Shown one piece after another: positions 1 to 9,305 of a stretch of 64,000 bases of DNA. The stretch covers positions 62,001-126,000 of the forward strand of contig NC_020292.1 of NCBI RefSeq assembly GCF_000340885.1, in the 5' to 3' direction. A model generated the notes under the pieces. It saw only the letters and a program-made list of their open reading frames with translations, did not search any database and was not told the origin of the DNA. Position 1 is the first letter of the stretch. Each line of letters starts with the position of its first letter. Position numbers and translations under genes: made by a program. Source of the DNA: Clostridium saccharoperbutylacetonicum N1-4(HMT) (GTDB taxonomy: Bacteria > Bacillota > Clostridia > Clostridiales > Clostridiaceae).

Positions 1-2
1 TT

Positions 3-1853
3 TTTGATGCTTATATATATACTAGCTTTGTGCCATTAGCTGCAAACCCTGTATATGCAATGTATGATGGTATAGCTCAGGAGGCTTATACCTTAAAAGA
101 TGAAATATCACCTCTTGATGTTAAAGTTGGAATCCTTGAAAAGATAAGTGTGATACAAGCAATGGATAATCATGTTGAGTATGAGATAAAAGAAGCCCAA
201 GGAATAACTCTTCAAACTAAAGTTAAAATGAAAGATTTTAATGTTATATACGATGAAAGACGTAAAATAAGGATTCAATATGTAATATCAGCAGGAAGCA
301 TTAAGACTCCTCCAATAGAAGCAGAGGTACTAAATAAAAAGTATGCTTTATATTCAGAGAAAGATTTATTTAAGAATGACAATATGATTGTATCTCCAAA
401 GGCTGTAACAGGATATTTAACAGCAAAAAGTATATTGCTTAAGTATGCAGGAGAAGATCATCGTGAAGAAATCGAAAATGCTGAAGTAGTTAAAGTAGGA
501 GTTGACATTGATGATTTCAATAGCTTTTTAGTAAGAGATAAAGTTATTTTATATACAGATCCAGATGGTTCTGGACTAATATATGCAAGAACCTATGAAG
601 ATACAGGTATTAAAAACACAGAAGATGGTGTTACAAGATATAATAAATCCATGGATCCAGATAGTATTTATCAAGTAGTTAATGGAAAAATATTTAAAGG
701 ATATTCTGTTTTATGCAGAAACATAAATAAAATAAGGTTATGTGGCCCAGATGAAACAAATCCATTAAAAGAATGGTATCCAAAATTTAAATACAGCTAC
801 TTTAAAAAAGTATATGAAAATGATGATACCCAGTTAATATATTCTATACCTGAATTTCATTCACAGGTTTGGGGGGGTTATGGCAGCCCATATAAAGATG
901 TTAAAGATGAAATACCTCAATATGTTGGGAATAATACAGTAAAAACTGTCCACTATCCTTTATATGTGAAAGTAAATGCTTTAGGTAATCCTGTAAACAT
1001 AGAAGCTTATAAAGTCCTTCATGATGGTTCCTTAAAACAACTTACTGTAGAAAGCTTTAATTTTAAATATGGATATATAGAATTTAAAAATGTTATTTCA
1101 GAAAATGATAATATACTTATAAATTATTCTTATGAAGAGCTATTTTTTCACTATAAAGGCTATTATCCTTTAACAGATGGTAAAGCTGATAAGAATAAAA
1201 AGATGATTGATGTAAATATTAATCCAAGTAAATATTGTACTTATACAGATACTAGTAATGAGATTCAGGAAGAAAAACAGGTTTATAATTTATTTAATAA
1301 AACCATTTATTTCTTCTTAAGACCAATGAGGCAAATTGAAGTAAAGACTAATAAAGTCAAAGAAGATAAAGATCAAGAATTTACAATATATCATAGATTT
1401 GATACTCAGGAAGCAGAAGGTAGCTTTGACTTGCTTATAGGAAGACTTTTTGTAAGACATCATGCATCTCAGAAATCAACAGTATTAATTGACACAAGGC
1501 AAAGAGGCGGCGGAATAATTGAAGCAATGTCTGATAAATTAAGGCAGGAGCTTGAGCCGGAAAGTGATTATTATTTAGATATAGGAACTTTAGATGGTAA
1601 GCCTTATCATGAAAATTCAGTTATAGTTATAAGACTTGATAAGAGGATGCTAAAAATAAATGGAGGAATATATTCTAGGGATGATATTGAAAATGCCGTT
1701 AATAGATGGTGTGCATATGGAATGTACCCAATTATAGAATATGTCGATGTTGTAGATGATGAATTAATGCCTCAAAATACAATGAAGGTAAACAGAAAGG
1801 TAGTAAATGCACTTAATTTCAACCCATATATAACAGTTAAAGTTATTGATTAA
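3..1853 (+). CDS. virion structural protein, 5'-truncated by window edge
   Basis: The reading frame is open to base 3, with residues FDAYIYTSF before a GTG at base 30 that has no ribosome-binding site, so the true start lies outside the window. About 615 residues are visible. I recognise no named family. The protein is acidic, rich in beta-type sequence and has an arginine/glycine-rich QRGGG segment about two thirds along. It is followed on the same strand by a long run of phage tail and host-adhesion genes, so a baseplate or tail-structure role is the best inference from context. Phage origin is well supported by neighbours; exact function is not. Confidence 0.6.
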
Positions 1854-1914
1854 AATTAAATAATGAAGTGCGAGCTATATTGTAAGCTACTTTAATGTAA
1901 AGGAAGTGTAACTG

Positions 1915-3342
1915 TTGAAAACAAATTTAATTAAAATATATAAATCATCTTCTGGAGATATGACTCATTATATATATCGAAGCAAGAGTATTCCTATAGA
2001 AAAAGATTTAGAGGAATTTATAGATAACAGAACTCCTGTGGGGGTTATATCTGAAATAGCTGATACTAAGATAGTATCAATTGAACAATTAAAAAATGTC
2101 TCAATGCTTCTAGATAAAGCACCTAAAAATCATCAAGGATATACAGGCTTCAGTTTGCCTTTTAATTTTAATGTACCTAATTCCACTTATTATATTAAAT
2201 TCAGAAATAGTGTAGATTCAACAAAAGATGATGCCATATATAAAATTTTCATAGGGGCTAATGTTATAACTCATGTACAACAACTAGATGATAGCAATAA
2301 GGTTTTAAATGATATAACTGATAGTGATTTATTAGCTAAAAGTTTTGTATTATTAAAGAATTCGATACTATTCAGCAATGATTTTGATTTAAATTATAAA
2401 AGTATAACTTTCTATGGTGATTTAACAGTATACAATTTTTATGATGTTGGAAAAGGCTTTGAAGATGTTACTCCTGAGAGAGGACATGGAATATATAAGC
2501 CGATTCTTAGGACAATAAATACAACAGGATATACAGCATTTTACCAAGATGCAGATTATAGAAAAAATATTTATTACTATTACGTTATAGCAAAGGATAG
2601 CAGTGGAAATATTTCAGATATAAGCAATACTGCAATATCTGAGATCTCAGAACCATATTTAAATTTTTCATTAAAGGCAAGCAGTGATTATTATAGTGCA
2701 GAGACTCCAACCTTTGATGAAGTTTTAGGTACAGCTTCCTCTATAGGGGAAATTAGAGTCCCAAAAGAAAAGCTTGTAAGTAGTATAATACCAACTGATG
2801 GTATTGATATTTATGCTTCGGATTTAGATGAAGATGGAGCTAGGATTTTGAAGATAACTAATATTTGGAATTCTGATAACAGAAAATTAATGCTAAGAAA
2901 TAAAAAAGTATTAAAGGGCGTCAATTCATGCATTGATGAGAATTCTGCAAACATTAGCGTAGAATCTGATCCTTTCATATTTGATGATAGCAAAGAGGAA
3001 GTTTTTATTGATAAAATAGAAATTCTTAGGAAAGATGTCACATTACTTTCAGAAGATGATAGAAATAAACCTATTCAATATAATGATATTGATGGAAGAG
3101 TACTTAAAGTCTTTGTAAGACAAGGAGGAGTCTATTATCAAGAATATTTCTTGAGGAATGAGAACATGGAAGAAAATGATTACGACTATCCAACATATTT
3201 AGTATCCTCAATAACCCTCGATTCAAGATTTCCTAATTTAAAAGTAAATGATATAGGAATAAGAGGGAATAAATATAATTACACAATGTATTTATATGAT
3301 AAATACAAGAAAATTTCAAAAGCGATTGTGAGTGTGGTATAA
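1915..3342 (+). CDS. virion protein with fibronectin III-like segment
   Basis: This 475-residue protein starts at a TTG about 6 bases after the Shine-Dalgarno-like AAGGAAGTG. Around residues 215-245 the string YYYVIAKDSSGNISDISNT has the usual pattern of an FN3 strand pair (tyrosine corner, DSSGN turn), which is common in phage baseplate and fibre proteins. The rest is not recognised. Its stop abuts the ATG of the next gene, so the two are probably translationally coupled. Tail or baseplate accessory protein is inferred from the domain and the position in the late operon. Confidence 0.55.
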   Translation: MKTNLIKIYKSSSGDMTHYIYRSKSIPIEKDLEEFIDNRTPVGVISEIADTKIVSIEQLKNVSMLLDKAPKNHQGYTGFSLPFNFNVPNSTYYIKFRNSVDSTKDDAIYKIFIGANVITHVQQLDDSNKVLNDITDSDLLAKSFVLLKNSILFSNDFDLNYKSITFYGDLTVYNFYDVGKGFEDVTPERGHGIYKPILRTINTTGYTAFYQDADYRKNIYYYYVIAKDSSGNISDISNTAISEISEPYLNFSLKASSDYYSAETPTFDEVLGTASSIGEIRVPKEKLVSSIIPTDGIDIYASDLDEDGARILKITNIWNSDNRKLMLRNKKVLKGVNSCIDENSANISVESDPFIFDDSKEEVFIDKIEILRKDVTLLSEDDRNKPIQYNDIDGRVLKVFVRQGGVYYQEYFLRNENMEENDYDYPTYLVSSITLDSRFPNLKVNDIGIRGNKYNYTMYLYDKYKKISKAIVSVV

Positions 3343-3798
3343 ATGCTTAATTTAGTTGATGAAAATATAATTACTTTTGAAAGATTACCTTATTACTTGT
3401 GTAAAGGCTATAACTTAACTATAACTTATAGTGATGGTATCGAAGAAACAATATATATTGAAAATACTAAAAGCGCAAATTATATAAGAGAAAAAAAGGA
3501 ACTTGAGTATAACGCAGGATTACTTTGGACTCTACCAGCGGATATATATGCTGAAAATGCTTCAGAAATAAAGGTATATGTAAATAATGTTCAAATAAAT
3601 ACAAATTATTATAACTATAATATAGCAAGCAGGATGATGTCCATTGATGTATTAAATATAACTGCTAATGATATAATTGAAGTCGAATTCGATACAGATA
3701 AAATGCAATATACTCATAGCAGCGAAAAAACCTGTACCTATTATATATACCCGATATTTAGAAATAATTATAAAATAGGACAGCATACTAAGCTTTAA
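3343..3798 (+). CDS. small virion protein, function unknown
   Basis: A 151-residue protein whose ATG directly follows the stop of the preceding gene with no spacer, which implies translational coupling. It is beta-rich (ITYSDGIEETIYIE) with no cysteine pattern, membrane segment or recognised domain apart from the YYNYNIASRMMSIDV region, which resembles the short beta modules of fibre proteins. Its 3' part carries a near-palindrome (GTCGAATTCGAT at 3682) between promoter-like hexamers, described separately. Confidence 0.5.
   Translation: MLNLVDENIITFERLPYYLCKGYNLTITYSDGIEETIYIENTKSANYIREKKELEYNAGLLWTLPADIYAENASEIKVYVNNVQINTNYYNYNIASRMMSIDVLNITANDIIEVEFDTDKMQYTHSSEKTCTYYIYPIFRNNYKIGQHTKL
3677..3704 (+). 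promoter_or_regulatory. possible promoter with GTCG palindrome in spacer
   Basis: TTGAAG and TAAAAT are separated by 16 bases, and the spacer contains GTCGAATTCGAT (3682-3693), a one-mismatch member of the GTCG-N4-CGAC family. It lies inside the preceding gene, about 110 bases upstream of the 3813 gene, and could serve it. The hexamers are only partial matches to the sigma-A consensus, so this is tentative. Confidence 0.25.
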
Positions 3799-3812
3799 AG
3801 GAGGGGATAATT

Positions 3813-4664
3813 ATGGCTGACTTTAAGAAAATAACAAAAGCAGATATAGAGCAGGATGTAAGTACTAGAAAAATAGCTGATGATATAACGAGACATGATA
3901 TTGCCGAATTTGGAGACAACACTTTTTTAAATTCTGTAAAGATATCTTTTGATAATAATAAATATGTAAATTCCATGTTCGTAAATGAAGTTAAGGACAG
4001 AGAATACTCTGATTTCTATTTATCAGATAATATGGTTTATAACTCAATAGAATCTAGTCTTAAGGTTAAGGATTTAACTAAAAATGGTGTGTATTATTCA
4101 ACTGAAAAATGCACTGATGAAACCTATAAATCCCAGTTAAATAATTTCTTCTTGGTTGTAGATGAAGTAATACCAACAGGTTGTGATATTATTTATCACA
4201 TTATTACAGATGACAATAGAAATTTTTTAATTAAAGCAAATGATACCGTACCGTTAGTTTTAAATATTCCATGTTATAGTTTTAGACTTAAGGCAAATTT
4301 ATTAAGCAATAAGATAAACACGCCAGTAATTAATGGCTTTGCTGTACTATATTATGATGATTATGTTCAAAAAGCATACAGATTAATAAATGTAGATTTA
4401 AGTAAGGATGAGGATAATAGTGATACTATAACTCTTGTTAGAGATAGAGATTACGAAGACAAGTTAGTTAGAGTATTAACGGATAACACAAAAATAGAAC
4501 TTACCTATGATGATGAAAAGGATAAGAGATTAGCAAGTGTTGAAACCTATGAGTTGCAGACTTCCTTATTAGTAGAAGAAAGTGACATGGTATATTTAAA
4601 TTACACAGATAGCTCTGGTGTAACAGAGGAAGTATTAACTAAGATTATTACTAACAAATATTAA
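3813..4664 (+). CDS. virion protein, function unknown
   Basis: A 283-residue protein with a strong AAAGGAGGGG ribosome-binding site. It is acidic and lysine-rich, and the start MADFKKITKADIEQDV looks like a short helical head followed by beta-rich sequence. No known family is recognised. It is co-directional and closely spaced with fibre-type genes on both sides, so a structural role at the tail tip is inferred from context only. Confidence 0.5.
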   Translation: MADFKKITKADIEQDVSTRKIADDITRHDIAEFGDNTFLNSVKISFDNNKYVNSMFVNEVKDREYSDFYLSDNMVYNSIESSLKVKDLTKNGVYYSTEKCTDETYKSQLNNFFLVVDEVIPTGCDIIYHIITDDNRNFLIKANDTVPLVLNIPCYSFRLKANLLSNKINTPVINGFAVLYYDDYVQKAYRLINVDLSKDEDNSDTITLVRDRDYEDKLVRVLTDNTKIELTYDDEKDKRLASVETYELQTSLLVEESDMVYLNYTDSSGVTEEVLTKIITNKY

Positions 4665-4694
4665 ATTTTAATCAAACTGCAAGGAGTTGATTGA

Positions 4695-5351
4695 ATGAGA
4701 AAATACTTAGATCAAGGTGGTTTGGTTTATTATTCAAATAAGTTAAAGGATTATTTAGTGAGTAAAGTCTCTAAAGTTCAAGATGATATAAATTCTTTAA
4801 AATCAAAAGTCGATTACGATAAAACTGAACTGGAATATAAGATAAGTAATAATACTAATATAATAAATCAGAGTATTCAAAGTATACAAGAAACAAATGC
4901 GGATATCAATGAGCTGGATGTTAAGATAAAAAATCTAAAAACAGAAGTAGATGATAAACCCACTTATCCAATAACAAATATAAATAATGTGGAGCAATTT
5001 GTATATAAAAATGTAAAAATAAATGATGTGATTGAAATACCTAATAATGGTAGAGATACTAACTATTTAATTGAATGTTATACGGAAATAGATGCAGGAA
5101 CTCAAGTAGAATGTGTTTCAATAGATGTAAATGAAAATAATAAAGATAAGTTAGTCTATGATGAAAATTATATAGATATAGATTTAGATGGGGCAAAACC
5201 AAAAGATACTATATTATTGAAGTTTAATAAAAAACAATTTAAATATAATAATGAAACAATTAATGTGTATGAGTCAGAAGTTATTCCAAGTGAAATAGTT
5301 GAAAGATTTGAAAGTATCATATCAATAGAGGAACAAATAGGTGTGTTATGA
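4695..5351 (+). CDS. coiled-coil tail protein, copy 1 of 3
   Basis: A 218-residue protein with a good AAGGAG site. Residues 1-25 hold YLDQGGLVYYSNKLKDYL, a head motif I associate with Firmicute phage tail-fibre proteins. Residues about 25-85 have heptad spacing (coiled coil), and the C-terminal half contains INNVEQFVYKNV and an FLIECY-like strand. The products at 11123 and 21687 share all three parts, so this is one of three tandem paralogs. Each copy is followed by a partner domain and then glycine-rich adhesins. Its stop overlaps the next ATG (ATGA). A trimeric stalk or adaptor for the adhesins is an inference. Confidence 0.6.
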   Translation: MRKYLDQGGLVYYSNKLKDYLVSKVSKVQDDINSLKSKVDYDKTELEYKISNNTNIINQSIQSIQETNADINELDVKIKNLKTEVDDKPTYPITNINNVEQFVYKNVKINDVIEIPNNGRDTNYLIECYTEIDAGTQVECVSIDVNENNKDKLVYDENYIDIDLDGAKPKDTILLKFNKKQFKYNNETINVYESEVIPSEIVERFESIISIEEQIGVL

Positions 5352-6019
5352 GTTACTTATTAAAAGATGTTAAAGGACTATATTATAATTTATCTGGTCA
5401 GGTATTTGAGATAGATGCATTAAAGAATATAAGTAAATATGGATTTGAAATATCAGATTTGTTAAGGGCAGATAAAGAGTTAATTAAAAATAAAAAACTT
5501 GTTAGTATAAATAATGTAAGTCAAAGTATATTTCATATAAAAAATAGTTATGGTTTTTTATTAATTAAAGTAAACAGTCCATTTACAAATGTGTGTTTTG
5601 AGATTAAACAAAATGTACTTGTAAGTGAAGATGGAGTTATATGGTTAAATTATCTTGATGAAGATAATTATATAGTAACCGAATTTAATGTTTCCTTAAA
5701 TTCCTTCACTAGTATTACAAATCTTCAAAAATCAGAATTGTTGAAAATGAAGGAATATATTAATAATAATACAAAGGAAATAAGTTTTATAAATAACAAT
5801 AAAATAAAATATATTTTTATGAAACTTAATAATAAGCTGGATAGAATTTATTATCGAAATTATTTGGATGAAACAACAGTTAAAAACATAGATATGTATA
5901 CAGAGATAAGTAAGAACTCCATAAAAATAAAAAATTTAACATCAACAGACTTTAGTAACTTATGTGTTAATGTAACAAATGTAAATGAGTATAAAAAGGA
6001 TTCATTGGAGGAATTTTAA
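5348..6019 (+). CDS. adhesin-associated protein, copy 1 of 3
   Basis: This 223-residue protein overlaps the coiled-coil gene by four bases (ATGA). It is related to the 11798 product and to the C-terminal half of the 22357 product: all share an FxIVLFN/FLLIKV-type core, a VSNDLKNW/VSEDGVIW strand and a final aromatic tip (EEF, AVF or GGF). The last codons GAGGAATTTTAA also provide the Shine-Dalgarno for the next gene. No known family is recognised. Its fixed place between coiled-coil stalk and glycine-rich adhesin suggests a connector or assembly role. Confidence 0.5.
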   Translation: MSYLLKDVKGLYYNLSGQVFEIDALKNISKYGFEISDLLRADKELIKNKKLVSINNVSQSIFHIKNSYGFLLIKVNSPFTNVCFEIKQNVLVSEDGVIWLNYLDEDNYIVTEFNVSLNSFTSITNLQKSELLKMKEYINNNTKEISFINNNKIKYIFMKLNNKLDRIYYRNYLDETTVKNIDMYTEISKNSIKIKNLTSTDFSNLCVNVTNVNEYKKDSLEEF

Positions 6020-6020
6020 T

Positions 6021-7637
6021 ATGGCTGTCACTATTAATTATAATTTGTTTAGAGTTTTAGCAGAATATAATACATCTGGAGCATATTCATTTCAAGCAAG
6101 ACCTGGAATATATAAAATTGAATGCTGGGGGTCTGCTGCTGCAGCAAGAAGTTCAACTGGATTGGGTGGTCGAGGTGGATATGCATGTGCTGTTTTTAGA
6201 TTTAAAATTGGAGATAAAATATTTGTTAAAGTTGGAGATAATAATGGAGTTAATGGTGGCGGTAGAGCCGGATGGGGAGGTTATGGTGGAGGAGCTTCTG
6301 ATGTAAGAGTTGGAGCAGATACCTTAAATAATAGAATCATTGTAGCTGGTGGCGGTGGTACTTGTGGATATAATACTTCTGTGGACTATTACGGATATGG
6401 AGGAGGGCTATCTGGAGGAAATGGAATTTCTAGATGTGGTAGCCCAGGACTAGGTGGTACACAAAGCGGTTCTGGAGGTGGAGTACCAGGAGGATTTGGA
6501 TATGGCGGATACGGAATGGCTGCATGGGGAGGTTATAGTGGCGGCGGCGGTGGCGGCTGGTATGGTGGTGGCGGTGGATCTGTAGATAGTAGTGCAGATG
6601 ATGATTCTGGAGGTGGAGGAGGTGCTGGATATGTATTATCTGGAACTTCATATAAACCAAGTGGATATATAGATGATAGCTATTATTATTGTATAGACAC
6701 ACCAATGCTAATAGCTGGAAATTTAACAATGCCAAATCCAAATTATGATTCTCAAAGTAATGCAATACAAGCGGAAACAGTAGTTGGTAATCCTGGAATT
6801 GGCAAGGTGAAAATATCATATATCCCTCAGGCATTATATTTTATTAAGCATGATGAAAAATTATATATTCCCAATAAGTACTTTTTTTCAGAATACTATG
6901 GTAAATTTATTCCGTTAACTGAAGAAGATGCATCTAAAGTATATAATGATATGATATATTCTGATAATTCAATTATTGTGTTTGATCAATGTATTTATAA
7001 TGCTATAGAATTATTTAATCCATTTACTGTAGCTAATGGGACTGATGTAAAAACAATAAACCCATTACATTATTTTGACTTAGAAAAAGACAAAATAATC
7101 AAAGTGTGCAGTAGTGATTATTCTAATTTTGAAGATTATAATCAACTAAAACTTGTTTACAAAATAAATGAAGAAGTCAGATTGAAATCTCAAATAAAAT
7201 TAAAAGATGATGCAATTATATATGATGAACTTTCTGATATATATTTTACAATAAATACTACTAAAAATATGAAGGTAATGATTAAAGAATATGAGGATTA
7301 TTATAATAATGAGCAGCAAAAGGACTCTATTTATAATATATTCAAAGCTGGAATAAAGGCTGGTGATTTGTCATCGTATTTTATAAAATCCAATATAATT
7401 AATTTATCAATAGGTTTTATTGATAATGTTTATAATTCTAATGATAAACTTAAGCAAATAAAACTTATTGCAAAAACCAGCAATAGTTATAGAAAGTTAT
7501 GGAAAGAAGATGCAGATATATATAGCAATAAAGATAAAATATATATAAAATTAAAAGCTCCTCATTCTGAACTTATTATAAATAAATTCTCAAAAGATAT
7601 AATCTGTAGAGAAATAGAGACTTTAGAAGAATTTTAA
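6021..7637 (+). CDS. glycine-rich adhesin / receptor-binding candidate 1
   Basis: I chose ATG 6021 because GGAGG lies 8-12 bases upstream; an earlier in-frame ATG at 5985 lies inside the previous gene and lacks a site. The 538-residue product begins with the beta strand and YKIECWGS motif of Gly-rich (PF12810-like) domains. Residues about 35-265 are dense in glycine (GGGGGGWYGGGGG type), interrupted by short variable segments. The second half is a non-glycine domain ending in EEF, only distantly like the C-termini of later copies. Glycine-rich sandwiches form the receptor-binding tips of some phage adhesins, so host recognition is a reasonable inference. Confidence 0.65.
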   Translation: MAVTINYNLFRVLAEYNTSGAYSFQARPGIYKIECWGSAAAARSSTGLGGRGGYACAVFRFKIGDKIFVKVGDNNGVNGGGRAGWGGYGGGASDVRVGADTLNNRIIVAGGGGTCGYNTSVDYYGYGGGLSGGNGISRCGSPGLGGTQSGSGGGVPGGFGYGGYGMAAWGGYSGGGGGGWYGGGGGSVDSSADDDSGGGGGAGYVLSGTSYKPSGYIDDSYYYCIDTPMLIAGNLTMPNPNYDSQSNAIQAETVVGNPGIGKVKISYIPQALYFIKHDEKLYIPNKYFFSEYYGKFIPLTEEDASKVYNDMIYSDNSIIVFDQCIYNAIELFNPFTVANGTDVKTINPLHYFDLEKDKIIKVCSSDYSNFEDYNQLKLVYKINEEVRLKSQIKLKDDAIIYDELSDIYFTINTTKNMKVMIKEYEDYYNNEQQKDSIYNIFKAGIKAGDLSSYFIKSNIINLSIGFIDNVYNSNDKLKQIKLIAKTSNSYRKLWKEDADIYSNKDKIYIKLKAPHSELIINKFSKDIICREIETLEEF

Positions 7638-7701
7638 AATGAAATTTTAAATGTAGTTGAAATATTAGAAAGTTTAATCAACTTTCACTCTAAATAAGTG
7701 A

Positions 7702-7784
7702 AGGTGATAAATATGAGAGTAAATAAAAAAATGATATATAATTTTAAAATTCGAATAAGCTTTTTATATAGAATGGATGTGTTC
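7702..7784 (+). pseudogene. 5' remnant of a copy of the 9306 fibre gene
   Basis: GAAGGTGATAAATATGAGAG at 7700-7719 and the following AATAAAAAAATGAT closely match the ribosome-binding site and first codons of the 9306 gene (GGGTGATAAATATGAGAATA). The frame from ATG 7713 stops after 24 codons (MRVNKKMIYN...). This reads as the decapitated start of a duplicated fibre gene whose body has been replaced by the 7787 adhesin. A real short peptide is possible but less likely. Confidence 0.5.
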
Positions 7785-7786
7785 TA

Positions 7787-9181
7787 ATGATTATAAGTCA
7801 ATATATTTTTGATTATACTGGAAGTATACAGGAGTTTATCATACCATATACATCATTTTATAAATTTGAAGTATGGGGAGCTCAAGGTGGAAGTAGAAAT
7901 AATAATGGAGCGAAAGGTGGATATTCAAAAGGGTTTATATATTTAACTAAAGGACAAAAAATATATATATATGTAGGAGCTTGTCCTAATTATAATAATA
8001 TATGGAATGGAGGAGGTTATTCAGTATATTCTGGTGGAGATGCTAGTGATATTAGAATTGGTGGGACTTCGCTATCAAATAGAGTTATTGTCGCTGGAGG
8101 TGGTGGCGGAACTGGCTATGGCCCCAACGCTACATGGAATTATATAGGTGGTGCTGGAGGTGGGCTTGTCGGTGGAGATGGTGTTGGCCCATCATACTAT
8201 TTGGGCCATGGTGGAACTCAAACAAGTGGTGGTACTAGGGGGAATCAAGTAGATAGTGGTTGGTATAACCAAGATGGAAGTTTCGGACAAGGTGGAAATT
8301 CTGTAGGGAACTCATATGGCGGCGGCGGAGGTGGCGGCTGGTATGGTGGAGGCTGTGGTGAATGTGGAGGTAATGATGATGGTGGAGGTGGTGGTGGCTC
8401 ATCTTATATTAGCGGATTATGGGATGGAAGTACTACTGCTGGTGTTCAAACTGGCAATGGAAAAATAATAATATCACTTTGTTCAACTAATATAGTAGCT
8501 CTTGAAAAGGATACTAAACTATATATACCTGATAAAGAGCATTTTGACATTACGACGAAAACTTTTAAGGAAGCTACTATAGATGAAATAATAGCTCGTA
8601 CTAAGGAGTTTATATATACCAGTAATATACCAAATTTAAATGCTCCTTTTATGGTAAATGGAGAAAGTTTCTATCCAGCAGATATTATAAATTTTACTTT
8701 GTATAAATTAGTTGTAATTGAATTTAAAAATTTCAATAGTATTACTTTAGATTATAATCCTTCCTCTTGTGCATTATCAAAAACAATTATTAAAATTAAA
8801 GATAAATACACACCATTTAATGATAATATATTTAATCCATATTTGAATATAATAGCCGCAGACAAAAGAAATATAAGTTATAGTCTCGATTATTACTATA
8901 AAAATTATATAAATAATACGTGCGACGTGTTGTATGAGGAGATCCTTAAAGATGATTTTTATTTAAGTTTTAAATTAGATAGCAAAACAAGTATTTTAAA
9001 TTCAATAAGCTTATATAGTGAAGAGAACATTAATTACAAACAGAGTATTGATTATTTTAATATTGAAAATGATTATATTAATACTTATATAACTTTTAAT
9101 AGTAATTATAAACAAGTTTTAATAAATAGAATTACGAAACAATATTTTGAGTATTTAAATGATACTTTAGACAAATTTTAA
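7787..9181 (+). CDS. glycine-rich adhesin / receptor-binding candidate 2
   Basis: This 464-residue protein opens with IFDYTGSIQEFIIPYTS and YKFEVWGAQGG, the standard head of this array. A glycine-rich half follows to about residue 230, including ASDIRIGG, RVIVAGGGGG and GGGGGGSSYISGL blocks and a terminal GKIIISL strand. The second half carries a KLYIPDKEHFD region, an NAPFMVNG region and a C-terminal domain ending ITKQYFEYLNDTLDKF, which I call C-terminal family A (shared with 13385 and 15950). The Shine-Dalgarno is weak. The gene lies just after the truncated 7713 fibre start. Confidence 0.65.
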   Translation: MIISQYIFDYTGSIQEFIIPYTSFYKFEVWGAQGGSRNNNGAKGGYSKGFIYLTKGQKIYIYVGACPNYNNIWNGGGYSVYSGGDASDIRIGGTSLSNRVIVAGGGGGTGYGPNATWNYIGGAGGGLVGGDGVGPSYYLGHGGTQTSGGTRGNQVDSGWYNQDGSFGQGGNSVGNSYGGGGGGGWYGGGCGECGGNDDGGGGGGSSYISGLWDGSTTAGVQTGNGKIIISLCSTNIVALEKDTKLYIPDKEHFDITTKTFKEATIDEIIARTKEFIYTSNIPNLNAPFMVNGESFYPADIINFTLYKLVVIEFKNFNSITLDYNPSSCALSKTIIKIKDKYTPFNDNIFNPYLNIIAADKRNISYSLDYYYKNYINNTCDVLYEEILKDDFYLSFKLDSKTSILNSISLYSEENINYKQSIDYFNIENDYINTYITFNSNYKQVLINRITKQYFEYLNDTLDKF

Positions 9182-9305
9182 ATATATAAGAATTAAAATA
9201 ATAAGAAATTTACTAATTTTAAGAAGTATATTAATTATTAGAATTTATATTTAAGTATAAAATTAATGAAATAATATTTCAAATTTAATATTAAGGGTGA
9301 TAAAT

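Noticed and set aside
5985..6020. Upstream start codon for the first glycine-rich adhesin
   Set aside because: The 5985 ATG lies inside the previous gene with no Shine-Dalgarno; GGAGG directly before 6021 and the family head decide for 6021. The same reasoning moved the starts at 9306, 13385, 17271, 30018 and 31534.
6430..6834. Minus-strand frame of 134 codons
   Set aside because: It is the antisense of a glycine-rich repeat (histidine/leucine-rich translation) and has no ribosome-binding site; same for similar frames opposite 13477, 16127, 16344, 20465 and 24135.
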